DNA of 64,000 nucleotides from positions 372,001 through 436,000 of the forward strand of contig NZ_JBIVRB010000002.1 in the NCBI RefSeq assembly GCF_044755465.1, read 5' to 3'. The notes beneath the pieces were generated by a model. The model saw only the letters and a program-made list of their open reading frames with translations. It did no database searches and was not told where the DNA came from. A program made the position numbers and the translations under genes. Of the stretch, positions 53,775 to 62,048 are shown piece by piece (the first letter of the stretch is position 1; each line of letters starts with the position of its first letter). This DNA is from Peterkaempfera sp044755465. GTDB lineage: Bacteria > Actinomycetota > Actinomycetes > Streptomycetales > Streptomycetaceae.

Positions 53775-54609
53775 AGAGGTACAGGCCCTGATGGAGGCCG
53801 CCCACGATCGGGCGGCCAAGGCACTGGGCCTCACCTGCACGGGTCCGCTGGCATGGGGCTTCCTCGGTGTCACCCTCGGACGCCGAGCCGGGGACCGGTG
53901 GCTACGGGTCAGCCGGGCGGCGAAGAGGAACGCGGGCAGGAAGCAGGGGCAGGGCATCGCCGGGGCTTCTGAGTTGGTGCCTGACGGCGTGCCCCGCCCC
54001 CACCTGTACGCGGTGCATGACTGGACTGACGGCGAGTGGGCCTTCGAGTCGGAAGTCCTGGACTACCTCACGCAACCCATCGTGTCCCCGGACCGGGCCG
54101 ACATCGACCACGACCCGGGGTTGCCTGACGAGTGGTGGGCGGACCTTCGCCAAGCCCTGGCCCTGCTTGCTGAAGCGGAGGGTGTGAAGACGACCGTGCG
54201 GGACGGGTGGATCGAACGAGCCTTCCCCCAGTTCCTCGGCATCCCGGCCCCCGCCAAGGTGGAGCGGGTGACCGGTCACGGCGACCTGCACTGGGGCAAC
54301 CTCAGCGCCGCGCCCCTGTGCCTGCTGGACTGGGAGCGGTGGGGACGGGTGCCCTTCGGCTACGACGCGGGACTCCTCCACGCCAACAGCTTGCTGGTCC
54401 CTGACGTGGCCGACCGTATCCGGCAGGAGTTCGCTGCGGTCCTGGACACCCCCGCCGGCCGAATCGGAGAACTCGCGGCCTTGGCGGAGATGCTGCAAGC
54501 CGTAGCCCGTGGCTGGTATCCGGACCTTGCGCCACGCCTGCTCACTCGTGCGGAGTCACTCACCGGCGTTCGGCCACCGGTCCCCATACACTCTGAAGTA
54601 AGTGCATGA
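53755..54609 (+). CDS. Aminoglycoside-phosphotransferase-like kinase
   Basis: A 284-residue protein of the APH/choline-kinase fold: phosphate-transfer motif VTGHGDLHWGNL near residue 180 and metal-binding CLLDWERWGRVPFGYD near residue 200, with a short N-lobe. The substrate is unknown; homologues of this size are annotated only as phosphotransferases. ATG 53755 follows AGGAGGG. It is intact within an otherwise decaying element, so it may be the selected cargo. Confidence 0.75.
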   Translation: MNSPLNEEVQALMEAAHDRAAKALGLTCTGPLAWGFLGVTLGRRAGDRWLRVSRAAKRNAGRKQGQGIAGASELVPDGVPRPHLYAVHDWTDGEWAFESEVLDYLTQPIVSPDRADIDHDPGLPDEWWADLRQALALLAEAEGVKTTVRDGWIERAFPQFLGIPAPAKVERVTGHGDLHWGNLSAAPLCLLDWERWGRVPFGYDAGLLHANSLLVPDVADRIRQEFAAVLDTPAGRIGELAALAEMLQAVARGWYPDLAPRLLTRAESLTGVRPPVPIHSEVSA

Positions 54610-54684
54610 TCTCTCCCGCCACGGGCCTCGGCGATCTTCCCCTGACGCCGGGGCCCTACGCGTTCAATGCCCTGTGCGCCCGTC

Positions 54685-54993
54685 TCAGGCGCTCTCTCCG
54701 ATGTGCCGGTACAAAGTGGCACGACCGATCCCCAGGGCCTTGGCGATGGCTGTGACACTCTCTCCCGTGGCATGTCGGGCGCGGGCTACGGCTAGCTTGT
54801 CGTCGTCCACAACGGAGGGACGCCCACCGTGGTTGCCCTTGCGGGCCGCAGTGTCCAGCCCCTCCAACGTCTGCTCTCGTATGCCTTCCCGTTCGACCTC
54901 GGCCGCGACGGCCAGGACGGCGAACACGACACCCGCCCCGTTCGGGTCGTAGACACCCGTGAGCGGGCCGGACAGCAACTCCAGAACGATCAG
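54685..54993 (-). pseudogene. Serine resolvase/invertase, C-terminal fragment
   Basis: The frame reads LIVLELLSGPLTGVYDPNGA, VFAVLAVAAEVEREGIREQT and LEGLDTAARKGNHGGRPSVV, followed by a helix-turn-helix (ESVTAIAKALGIGRATLYRHIGE). This is the second half of a small serine recombinase; the N-terminal catalytic Ser region is missing, with a stop codon at 54994-54996 where the integrase fragment begins. It is therefore truncated at the junction. Confidence 0.8.
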
Positions 54994-54998
54994 TCAGG

Positions 54999-55490
54999 GA
55001 CGCCCCGCTGGTCGAGGAAGGCCACACGTCCCGGCTGCGGAAGCTCACCAAGGACGGAGACGACAACGCGATCATCTACGGAGACCAAGCCCTGATGAAC
55101 ATCCTCAAGTGGCAGAGGGAGCGCCAGGACGCGGAGCGGGAACGCCTCGGGGATCTCTGGGTGGACCATGACCTTGTGTTCGCCCGTGACGGCTTCAAGC
55201 TGTACCGGGGTGAGGCAGGCGGACCGCAGGACCCCGAGAAGGTGTCGGCCCGCTGGCGGACGGCACGCAACCGTCTGCACTTGCCGGAGAACTTCCGGCT
55301 GCACGACTGGCGGGCATCGAAGATCACGAACGATCTCGACAACCACGAGAACCCCGTAGAGGTCTCGGCCAACGCCCGGCACCACTCGCCGGGCTACACC
55401 ATGGCGCGCTACGGCAGGCGCCGCGCTGAGGGAGCGAAGAAGCTGGCCGCTTCGAGTGCCAGCCGACTCGGCCTGTCATCCCTGGTCTGA
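54999..55490 (+). pseudogene. Tyrosine integrase, C-terminal fragment
   Basis: The frame gives DDNAIIYGDQALMNILKWQR, ERQDAERERLGDLWVDHDLVF and the catalytic end with H-x-x-R in LHDWRASKI, the second His in NARHHSPGYTMARYGRR and its Tyr. The N-terminal arm domain and box I Arg are missing. It lies 83 bp from the tRNA-Leu gene, where the integrase of a tRNA-inserted element is expected. Confidence 0.8.
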
Positions 55491-55544
55491 CCAGGAAGTT
55501 CGCTCGGCTGTTGGTCAGGTGTCACGCCACAGCCGGAGAAACAG

Positions 55545-55567
55545 AAAAACCCCAGGTGAACTGGGGT
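55545..55567 (-). terminator. Rho-independent terminator of tRNA-Leu
   Basis: On the minus strand ACCCCAG-TTCAC-CTGGGGT (55549-55567) is followed by a T run, giving a canonical intrinsic terminator just after the tRNA 3' end. Confidence 0.8.
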
Positions 55568-55573
55568 CTCTGC

Positions 55574-55597
55574 TGGTGTCCGAGGGGGGACTTGAAC
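55574..55597 (-). other. tRNA-side attachment core
   Basis: The 24 bases at the 3' end of the tRNA-Leu gene are duplicated exactly at 51398-51421. This copy keeps the tRNA functional; the other copy marks the far end of the 4.2-kb element. Confidence 0.75.
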
Positions 55598-55661
55598 CCC
55601 CACGCCCGATAAAGGGCACTAGCACCTCAAGCTAGCGCGTCTGCCATTCCGCCACCCGGAC
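55574..55661 (-). tRNA. tRNA-Leu (anticodon GAG)
   Basis: Read on the minus strand from 55661, the 88-nt gene starts GTCCGGGTGGCGGAATGGCA and ends CGGACACCA. The acceptor stem GTCCGGG/CTCGGAC closes with one G-U pair. The anticodon stem CTAGC/GCTAG bounds loop TTGAGGT, giving anticodon GAG (Leu CUC codon). The long variable arm (TGCCC-TTTAT-CGGGCG) is typical of tRNA-Leu, the T arm is GGGGG-TTCAAGT-CCCCC, and CCA is encoded. It served as the integration site of the adjacent element. Confidence 0.95.
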
Positions 55662-55903
55662 AGGGTGTGTGCCGTGGTTCACGTGCTGATCACCCCGGCG
55701 ACATGGAAACCATAGCAAAGACCGGCAGGCGTTCCCAAAATCGCCCGGCGCCGTTCCCAGGGTCCGACCTGGGGTGATCCAGTGGGGAGGGGCCTTGGGG
55801 AGGAGCGGGTGGGCGGGGGAGGATGGGCGGTAGTGAGCCCTGTATCCATGGCCCCGGGCGGCCGGGGCGGACCCCCGGTCCTTCCGGGAGAGCAGGAGAG
55901 ACC

Positions 55904-57226
55904 GTGAGCGAGTCGAAGCCCGCGCAGGTGACCGCCGAGTCGGAGGTCGCGGACATCTGCCGCGACCTGATCCGCATCGACACCAGCAACTACGGAGACC
56001 ATTCGGGGCCCGGCGAGCGGGCGGCCGCCGAGTACGTGGCAGAGCAGCTCGCCGAGTTCGGGGTGGAGCCGCAGATCTTCGAGTCGGCCAAGGGCCGGGC
56101 CAGCACCGTGGTCCGGATCGAGGGTGAGGACCGCTCCCGTCCCGGCCTGCTGATCCACGGCCACACCGACGTGGTGCCGGCCAACGCCGACGACTGGACC
56201 CACCACCCGTTCGCCGGTGAGATCGCCGACGGCTGCGTGTGGGGGCGCGGCGCCGTCGACATGAAGGACATGGACGCGATGACGCTGGCCGTCATCCGTG
56301 AGCGGCTGCGCACCGGCCGCAAGCCCCCGCGCGACATCGTGCTCGCCTTCGTCGCGGACGAGGAGGCGGGCGGCGTCTACGGGGCCCGCTACCTGGTCGA
56401 CAAGCACCCCGGGCTGTTCGAGGGCGTCACCGAGGGGATCGGCGAGGTCGGCGGCTTCTCCTTCACCGTCAACGAGAACCTGCGGCTCTACCTGGTCGAG
56501 ACGGCCGAGAAGGGCATGCACTGGATGCGGCTGACCGTGGAGGGCACGGCCGGCCACGGGTCGATGGCCAACACCGACAACGCCATCACCGAGCTGTGCG
56601 AGGCCGTCGCCCGGCTCGGCCGGCACACCTTCCCGGTGCGGGTGACCAAGACCGTCCGGGCGTTCCTGGACGAGCTGTCGGACGCGCTGGGCGTCGAGCT
56701 CGACCCGGAGAACATGGACGAGACCCTCAAGACGCTCGGCGGCATCGCCAAGATGATCGGCACCACCCTGCGCAACACCGCGCAGCCGACCATGCTCGGG
56801 GCCGGCTACAAGGTGAACGTGGTCCCCGGCCAGGCCACGGCGCATGTCGACGGCCGGTTCCTGCCGGGTCTGGAAGAGGAGTTCCTCAGCGACCTGGACC
56901 GGGTGCTGGGCCCGCGCGTCAAGCGGGAGAGCCTGCATTCGGACCGGGCGGTGGAGACCAGCTTCGACGGCGCCCTGGTCGAGGCGATGCAGTCGGCGCT
57001 GCGGGCCGAGGACCCGATCGCCCGCGCCGTGCCGTACTGCCTGTCCGGCGGCACCGACGCCAAGTCCTTCCAGGACCTGGGCATCCGCTGCTTCGGCTTC
57101 GCCCCGCTGCGGCTGCCCCCGGAGCTGGACTTCGCCGGGATGTTCCACGGCGTGGACGAGCGGGTGCCGGTGGAGGGCCTGCAGTTCGGCGTCCGGGTGC
57201 TGGACCGTTTCATCGACGCCTGCTGA
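55904..57226 (+). CDS. M20/M28-type metallopeptidase or deacylase
   Basis: A 440-residue dinuclear zinc hydrolase of the M20 family: LIHGHTDVVPANADDWTHHPF, GRGAVDMKDMDA, catalytic Glu in FVADEEAGG, a dimerisation insert (about residues 205-335) and the last His in GMFHGVDERVP. Family members cleave dipeptides or N-acyl amino acids; substrate unknown. GTG 55904 with AGGAGAG is chosen over ATG 55823. It ends at a strong terminator and precedes the chaplin genes, an order seen in streptomycetes. Confidence 0.9.
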   Translation: MSESKPAQVTAESEVADICRDLIRIDTSNYGDHSGPGERAAAEYVAEQLAEFGVEPQIFESAKGRASTVVRIEGEDRSRPGLLIHGHTDVVPANADDWTHHPFAGEIADGCVWGRGAVDMKDMDAMTLAVIRERLRTGRKPPRDIVLAFVADEEAGGVYGARYLVDKHPGLFEGVTEGIGEVGGFSFTVNENLRLYLVETAEKGMHWMRLTVEGTAGHGSMANTDNAITELCEAVARLGRHTFPVRVTKTVRAFLDELSDALGVELDPENMDETLKTLGGIAKMIGTTLRNTAQPTMLGAGYKVNVVPGQATAHVDGRFLPGLEEEFLSDLDRVLGPRVKRESLHSDRAVETSFDGALVEAMQSALRAEDPIARAVPYCLSGGTDAKSFQDLGIRCFGFAPLRLPPELDFAGMFHGVDERVPVEGLQFGVRVLDRFIDAC

Positions 57227-57239
57227 CCCGCCTTCGCGA

Positions 57240-57279
57240 GGCCCGTCCCCCGATACGTACGCCTATCGGGGGACGGGCC
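57240..57279 (+). terminator. Strong hairpin terminator after M20 gene
   Basis: A perfect 16-bp stem (57240-57255 with 57264-57279, arm GGCCCGTCCCCCGATA) with an 8-nt loop is followed by TTGTCATTTT, 13 bp after the stop codon. Confidence 0.9.
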
Positions 57280-57318
57280 TTGTCATTTTCGGACGCCGGT
57301 ACGAGTCATCACCGCTGG

Positions 57319-57370
57319 GGGTGAATATCCACACTGCGGCGTACCCCGTTTGCCGCAGTGTCGTTCACCC
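57319..57370 (+). promoter_or_regulatory. Nested inverted repeats upstream of the short chaplin
   Basis: Inner arms ACACTGCGGC (57331-57340) and GCCGCAGTGT (57352-57361) are perfect with an 11-bp spacer. Outer arms GGGTGAA (57319-57325) and TTCACCC (57364-57370) enclose them. The structure lies 48-99 bp before the chaplin ATG and could be an operator or a 5'-leader hairpin. Confidence 0.55.
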
Positions 57371-57417
57371 ATATGCAGCCCACGCTTGGGGTTGCGCTGA
57401 TGACTAGGAGGATTCCA

Positions 57418-57660
57418 ATGAAGGTCAAGAAGATCGCCGCTGTTGTCGCCGCGACCGGTGGTCTGGTGCTGGCCGGTGCCGGCGCCGCCAGTGCGCACGG
57501 GGGCTCCGCCGCCGAGGGTGCCGCGATCGGTTCGCCGGGTGTCGTGGCCGGCAACGTGATCCAGGTTCCGGTCCACATCCCGGTGAACGTCTGTGGCAAC
57601 AGCATCAATGTGATCGGGGTGCTCAACCCGGTGTTCGGCAACAGCTGCGCGAACTTCTGA
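57418..57660 (+). CDS. Short chaplin (single chaplin domain)
   Basis: An 80-residue secreted amyloid-forming surfactant protein of aerial hyphae. It has a signal peptide (MKVKKIAAVVAATGGLVLAG through ASA, about 27 residues) then one chaplin domain: GSPGVVAGNVIQVPVHIPVN, two Cys (NVCGNS and NSCANF) and NVIGVLNPVFGN. The size matches ChpE/ChpH-type short chaplins with both Cys. ATG 57418 has AGGAGG. A hairpin terminator follows. Confidence 0.95.
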   Translation: MKVKKIAAVVAATGGLVLAGAGAASAHGGSAAEGAAIGSPGVVAGNVIQVPVHIPVNVCGNSINVIGVLNPVFGNSCANF

Positions 57661-57696
57661 GCGTGATCCGGCGCGTCCGGAATCTCTGAACGGCCG

Positions 57697-57738
57697 GTGC
57701 GCCCTCCGGAAGGCAGTGTGGCCTTCCGGAGGGCGCAC
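57697..57738 (+). terminator. Perfect 18-bp hairpin between chaplin genes
   Basis: Arms at 57697-57714 and 57721-57738 (GTGCGCCCTCCGGAAGGC and its complement) surround a 6-nt loop; it separates the two chaplin transcripts. Confidence 0.88.
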
Positions 57739-57771
57739 CCCGTACGGCCCTGCGGCTGTTCGGTCCAAAGG

Positions 57772-57787
57772 TCACCCGGCGGGGTGA
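57772..57787 (+). promoter_or_regulatory. TCACCC-GGCG-GGGTGA repeat before the long chaplin
   Basis: A 6-bp-arm inverted repeat (57772-57787) reuses the GGGTGA/TCACCC sequence of the outer arms upstream of the short chaplin, so both chaplin promoters may share a binding protein. Confidence 0.4.
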
Positions 57788-57896
57788 AAACGCTGCGAAT
57801 GGCCCAACCCGACTGCCCGTCCCTCGTTGACCAGTGCGCGGGTGGAGATTTCGAACGCAACATCAACTACACGGATTGAATGAGGTCAGGGGAACA

Positions 57897-58658
57897 ATGC
57901 GACAGGCAGCCAAGAGGGGCCTCCTCACGGTCATGGCCACCGGCAGCGTGCTGGCATCGACGGCCGGCTACGCGTACGCCACCGCCGATGCCCAGGGTGC
58001 CGCCATCGGCTCCCCGGGGGTCGGCTCAGGGAACACCGTGCAGGTGCCGGTGGACATCCCGATCAACATCTGCGGCAACACGATCGATGTCGTCGGGCTG
58101 CTCAACCCCGCGATCGGCAACACCTGCGTGAATGCGTCCGAGCAGCGGTCCGAGGCCCACGGCGTCGGCGCCGACGCGGGCCACGAGGTCGGCGACGGCC
58201 ACGGGGAGGCGGGGCACAGCCGGGGCGGCGGGGCCACCGCCGAGGGCTCCTCGAACGGGTCGCCCGGCGTCCTGAGCGGTAACACCGTGCAGGTGCCGGT
58301 GCATGTGCCGATCAACGCGTGCGGCAATTCGATCGACGTGATCGGGCTGGGCAACATCGCGGCCGGCAACGACTGCGCCAATGTGGAGACGCCGGCCCCG
58401 CACGTGACCCCGCCGGTGCACCACCCGTCGAAGCCCCCGGTCCACCACCGCCCGCCGACGCACCACCGGCCCACGCCGGTCCACCACGAGTCGCCGCACC
58501 CGACCGCGCCCAGCGGCGGGTCCACCGCGGTGGTGCACCACGCGCCGGAGCTTGCCTCCACGGGCGCCGGTGACGTCGCGCTGGCCGGTACCGTCGCGGC
58601 CGGGATGATCCTCGGCGGTGCCGTGCTCTACCGGCGTGGCCGGGTCGGGAGCCGCTGA
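57897..58658 (+). CDS. Long chaplin with two chaplin domains and sortase signal
   Basis: A 253-residue wall-anchored chaplin (ChpA/B/C type). It has a signal peptide (to about residue 31), chaplin domain 1 (GSPGVGSGNTVQVPVDIPIN ICGN … NTCVN), an acidic/His/Gly linker, and chaplin domain 2 (GSPGVLSGNTVQVPVHVPIN ACGN … NDCAN). A Pro/His-rich stalk of HHP/VHH repeats follows, then LASTG, a membrane helix and RRGR tail for sortase. It would display chaplin fibrils on the wall. ATG 57897 is preceded by AGGGGAA. Confidence 0.95.
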   Translation: MRQAAKRGLLTVMATGSVLASTAGYAYATADAQGAAIGSPGVGSGNTVQVPVDIPINICGNTIDVVGLLNPAIGNTCVNASEQRSEAHGVGADAGHEVGDGHGEAGHSRGGGATAEGSSNGSPGVLSGNTVQVPVHVPINACGNSIDVIGLGNIAAGNDCANVETPAPHVTPPVHHPSKPPVHHRPPTHHRPTPVHHESPHPTAPSGGSTAVVHHAPELASTGAGDVALAGTVAAGMILGGAVLYRRGRVGSR

Positions 58659-58695
58659 GGCAGCAGACCGGTGAGGTGACGCGGATCGCATGCGC

Positions 58696-58772
58696 GACCG
58701 AGCGGGAGCCCCTGAGGGGGCTCCCGCTCGGTCGTTCGTCTGCCACGTTCGTCTGCCACGTTCGTCTGCCGC
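58696..58772 (+). terminator. Perfect 17-bp hairpin followed by a 13-bp triple repeat
   Basis: Arms 58696-58712 and 58717-58733 (GACCGAGCGGGAGCCCC and its complement) form a strong terminator with a TGAG loop. It is followed by GTTCGTCTGCCAC three times in tandem (58734-58772, the last with one change). Confidence 0.85.
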
Positions 58773-58822
58773 GCCGTTCCGTCAGCTGAGGGCGCTACCC
58801 GAGGGGCGTCCTTCCCGGGGAG

Positions 58823-59032
58823 TCACCAGGCACGCACCTGGCGGATGATCCTGCGCCGGAGCACCACGCTGCGGCTGCCGTCGGGGAACAGGCGCAACCG
58901 GTCGAGCTCCCAGTGGCCGTACTCGGCGTGCTCGGTGAGCAGCCGTCGGGCCGCGTTGCGGGTCGTGCCCCTGGGCAGCCGCAGTGACTGGTACTCGTAC
59001 TCCGGTTGCCGGACCGTCTTCGATGGGATCAA
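58823..59032 (-). CDS. DUF5703-family protein
   Basis: A 69-residue basic protein, PEYEYQSLRLPRGTTRNAARRL then LTEHAEYGHWELDRLRLFPD and a tail RRRIIRQVRAW, matching the DUF5703 family conserved in streptomycetes near chaplin and M20 genes. TTG 59032 has GGGAGGA 5 bp upstream and is preferred to the TTG at 59062. Function unknown. Confidence 0.8.
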   Translation of the reverse strand: MIPSKTVRQPEYEYQSLRLPRGTTRNAARRLLTEHAEYGHWELDRLRLFPDGSRSVVLRRRIIRQVRAW

Positions 59033-59279
59033 GCTATCCTCCCGCTGGACACTCTCCGGCAAGCCTACTGGCGCTCACCGACAGCCACCGGGGTTCAGCG
59101 TCTCACGCTGCACCGGGCCGGGACAGACGGCCGGGCCAGGTCCGTCCGGACGGGGCACCGGAAGCGGGGCGTCCGGTACCGGTTCGGGGGCGCACGCCGG
59201 AGCGAAGTTATGCCGAAAACATGCGTCGAGCCGATAACGACGGTGCAGTTCAGCGCCCGGTACGGATAGCGTCTGAGCC

Positions 59280-59906
59280 ATGTCTGATGCAGCGCAGCCC
59301 ACCGTCTCCGAGGTACGCGCCGCCGCCGAGGCGGTCAAGGCAGCCATCGACCGCCACCTGGCGGCGGTGGAGAGCCGCTCGGGGGAGAACGACCCGGCGG
59401 TGTTCGCCGCCTACGAAGCGCTGGCTGCGGCCGCCGACGCCTATGACGAGGTCCTTTACGACGCCTATGACGAGGTGACGCCCTTCGAGGTGCCGGGGGA
59501 CGAGAGCGCCGCCGCCTACCTGGGGCCGGACGAGCCGGAGGCGATCAGTGTGCTGGTCCGCCGCGACTATGTGATCTCCGACCCGGAGCGGCTGCGCGGC
59601 CAGGCCGACCGGGTGGACAGCGGCCTGGCCGCGCCCGCCGCCCCCGGCACGGCGGCGGGCAGCCTCAACGCCGCGATCGGGGTGCTCTTCGGGGAGTACG
59701 AGCCGGACGAGATCGCGTCCCGCTGCGAGGAGTTCGGCCTGGAGGAGGGCGACTCCACGCTCTGGGTGTCGGCCGCCGAGCCGTCCGAGCCGGGGGAGTG
59801 GCTGCCGGAGCCGTTCGACGACGCGGACCCGCAACTGCTGATCTGCCGGTTCGACGTCAGCGAGGTGTACGACGACGAGCTGGGAGCGCTGGACCCGGAG
59901 CGCTGA
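59280..59906 (+). CDS. Conserved acidic hypothetical protein
   Basis: A 208-residue very acidic protein with an N-terminal helical region (EVRAAAEAVKAAIDRHLAAV, then NDPAVFAAYEALAAAADAYDEVLYDAYDE) and a C-terminal globular part (AISVLVRRDYVISDPERL, ICRFDVSEVYDDELGALDPER). It looks like a conserved actinobacterial protein of unknown function next to the helicase-like gene. ATG 59280 is the only sensible start. Confidence 0.8.
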   Translation: MSDAAQPTVSEVRAAAEAVKAAIDRHLAAVESRSGENDPAVFAAYEALAAAADAYDEVLYDAYDEVTPFEVPGDESAAAYLGPDEPEAISVLVRRDYVISDPERLRGQADRVDSGLAAPAAPGTAAGSLNAAIGVLFGEYEPDEIASRCEEFGLEEGDSTLWVSAAEPSEPGEWLPEPFDDADPQLLICRFDVSEVYDDELGALDPER

Positions 59907-59975
59907 CCGCAGCGGACCGCAGCCGTCCCGGCGGGGGGCGGCCACCCGACGCCGGGTGGCCGCCCCACCGCCGTG

Positions 59976-62006
59976 TCACGGCTGCGCGGTCTGCTCCGCG
60001 AGGATGCCGCGCAGCCGGGTGGTACGCGGCCGCGCGGGCAGCGAGGCCACCGCCTGCGCCAGGGCCGGACCGGCCGCGTGCACCACGGACAGATGGCGCT
60101 CGGCCCGCCCGAAGGCCGTGTAGACCAGCTGCCGGGTGAGCGCCCGCGCCGCGTCGTCCGGCAGCACCGCGACCACGCCGGGCCAGCGCCGCCCGACGGC
60201 CTGGTGCACGGTGAGCGCCCAGCCGTGGCGGACCTGCGCCACCCGGTCGCGCGGCACCACGACCGGCCGGCCGTCCAGCTCCAGGTGCAGCCCGGCCGCG
60301 TCGGCCGAGACCACCGTGCCCGGGGTGCAGCTGCCCGGCACCGGGGAGTGGACCACCCGGTCGCCCGGGTCGAAGCCGCCGAACCGGCCGGGGCCGGGGT
60401 TGAGCCGTGCCTTGAGCGCGGCGTTGAGTGCCCGCGTACCGGCGCTGCCGCCGTGCCCGGGGGTCAGCACCGCGACCTGGTCGGCGGGGATGCCCAGCGC
60501 GCGCGGGATGGAGTCCAGCACCAGCTGCACCGCCCGATGGGCGGCCTCCCCGCCGTCCTTGGCGGTGACGATGACCACCTCCTTGCCCGGCGCCTCCACC
60601 GGCTCCAGCTCACCGACGCCGATCCCGGACACCAGCTCCCCGATCGGCCCGAAGTCGGGCGTACGGGAGGCCACCGCCGGGCACGCCTTGGCGGCCAGCA
60701 GGTCCGCGAAGACCCGGCCGGGGCCGGCCGACCACAGCTGGCCCGGGTCGCCGCTGAGCACCAGCCGGGTGCCGTCGGCCAGCGACTCGGCCAGTGTGGC
60801 GGCGGTCTCCACGTCCAGCAGCGGCGCGTCGCAGACCACCAGCAGGTCCAGGGCGAGCGAGCCGTCCGCCGACCGGCCGGGCCCCTCGGCCCCGGAGAGC
60901 AGCCCGCCCAGGGTCACCGCGACCTCGGCGCCGGGCTCGGCCGCGCCGCCCAGCGCACGGGCGCCCTCGGCCGTCCAGGCGGTGGCCCAGGCCCGCAGCC
61001 CCAGCGTCCGCGCGGCGGCGACCAGCGCGGCGGGCTCGGCGCGGGCCGCCTCGCCGCCGGTGTGCAGCACCAGGCCGGCGTCGGCCGCCGCCCGGACCAG
61101 CGCCGCGGCGGACGCGGACGGCGCCGCCGCCGCTGCGGCCTCCCAGGCGGCCGGGCCGGGGTGGGCCCGCTCCTCGCCGTCCTCGCCGCCCGCCGCCGGG
61201 GGCCCGTCCTCGCCCGGCTCGAAGGTCGACATCAGCCGCACCAGCCCGTCGGCCAGGCTCTCCTCGGCCAGGGCGAGCCGGTCCAGCGCCAGCAGCAGCC
61301 GGACCGGGGGCTCCTCGTCGTCGTCCTCGGCGGCCCGGCCGGCGGCCTGCGGCTCCTCCTCCTGGAAGGCCATCACCCGGCCGTCGGTGACGATCCCGCC
61401 GAGCGCCTCCTCCGGGCTCGGCACGCCGTGCGTGGCCAGCCCGGACCGCAGCTCGGCCGCCGCGAGCGCGGTGTGGCCCAGCAGCGCGGCCTGCTCCAGC
61501 AGCCAGAGCGTCAGCGCCTGCGCCCGGCGCTCGTCACCGGGCCCGGCGGCGGGCCCCAGCAGGCCGCGTGCGAAGCCGTCCGCCTGCTCCGGCCGCACCC
61601 CGGGCAGCGCCAGCACCGCCCAGGGGTCGTCCCGCAACGCCTGCGCCGCGCCGTCGCCCAGCGCGGCCACCGCGCCCGCGGCCAGCTCGGCCGGTGCGCC
61701 GCCCTCGGCCAGCACCTCGGCGGTCGCGCGCAGCGCCGCCGCCCGCTGCTCGTCGGTGGGCGGCGGCTGGTCGGCGGGGTGGGGCTGGTCGGCGGGCTGG
61801 GGCTGGTCGGCGCCGCCGCCCGGCGCTCCGGCCTCGGCGGGCGGCGGCCCGCTGCCGCCCATGGCGCGGATGGCCTCGGCGAGCCGGGCGGTGTCCGGCC
61901 GCTCCGCGACCGCCGCCCGCACGCCGGGGGCGCCCTCGGCGCCCTGTTCCTCGCGCCCGGTCGGCCCCGGAAGCCCCTCCGTGCCGGGGGTGTCCTCGTC
62001 GCTCAC
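59976..62006 (-). CDS. RecD-like helicase homologue with degenerate ATPase motifs
   Basis: A 676-residue protein organised like RecD2-type helicases: a helix-hairpin-helix-like segment (about 100-160), a winged region, an ATPase core and a UvrD_C2-like end (WALTVHQAVGRRWPGVVAVL). Key motifs are altered: Walker A reads HTGGEAARAEP (about 315-325) instead of GGPGTGKT, the DEAxM box reads CDAPLLD (392-398), while SGDPGQL (418-424) is kept. The N-terminus has DQPxPA repeats. It may be a non-catalytic DNA-binding relative. ATG 62006 is used. Confidence 0.75.
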   Translation of the reverse strand: MSDEDTPGTEGLPGPTGREEQGAEGAPGVRAAVAERPDTARLAEAIRAMGGSGPPPAEAGAPGGGADQPQPADQPHPADQPPPTDEQRAAALRATAEVLAEGGAPAELAAGAVAALGDGAAQALRDDPWAVLALPGVRPEQADGFARGLLGPAAGPGDERRAQALTLWLLEQAALLGHTALAAAELRSGLATHGVPSPEEALGGIVTDGRVMAFQEEEPQAAGRAAEDDDEEPPVRLLLALDRLALAEESLADGLVRLMSTFEPGEDGPPAAGGEDGEERAHPGPAAWEAAAAAAPSASAAALVRAAADAGLVLHTGGEAARAEPAALVAAARTLGLRAWATAWTAEGARALGGAAEPGAEVAVTLGGLLSGAEGPGRSADGSLALDLLVVCDAPLLDVETAATLAESLADGTRLVLSGDPGQLWSAGPGRVFADLLAAKACPAVASRTPDFGPIGELVSGIGVGELEPVEAPGKEVVIVTAKDGGEAAHRAVQLVLDSIPRALGIPADQVAVLTPGHGGSAGTRALNAALKARLNPGPGRFGGFDPGDRVVHSPVPGSCTPGTVVSADAAGLHLELDGRPVVVPRDRVAQVRHGWALTVHQAVGRRWPGVVAVLPDDAARALTRQLVYTAFGRAERHLSVVHAAGPALAQAVASLPARPRTTRLRGILAEQTAQP

Positions 62007-62048
62007 GGCTCACGCTCCCTGGTGCTGGTCGATGTGCGGAGGAGTCGG

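Larger units (their letters stand above)
51398..55597. mobile_element. Decayed 4.2-kb integrative element in tRNA-Leu
   Basis: The element is bounded by 24-bp direct repeats of the tRNA 3' end. Inside are a truncated tyrosine integrase next to the tRNA, a truncated serine resolvase, a broken Xre/DUF5753 regulator, a DUF6879 gene pair, short hypothetical genes and an APH-like kinase. Codon composition is less extreme than in the flanks. With both recombinases truncated it should be immobile. Confidence 0.75.
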
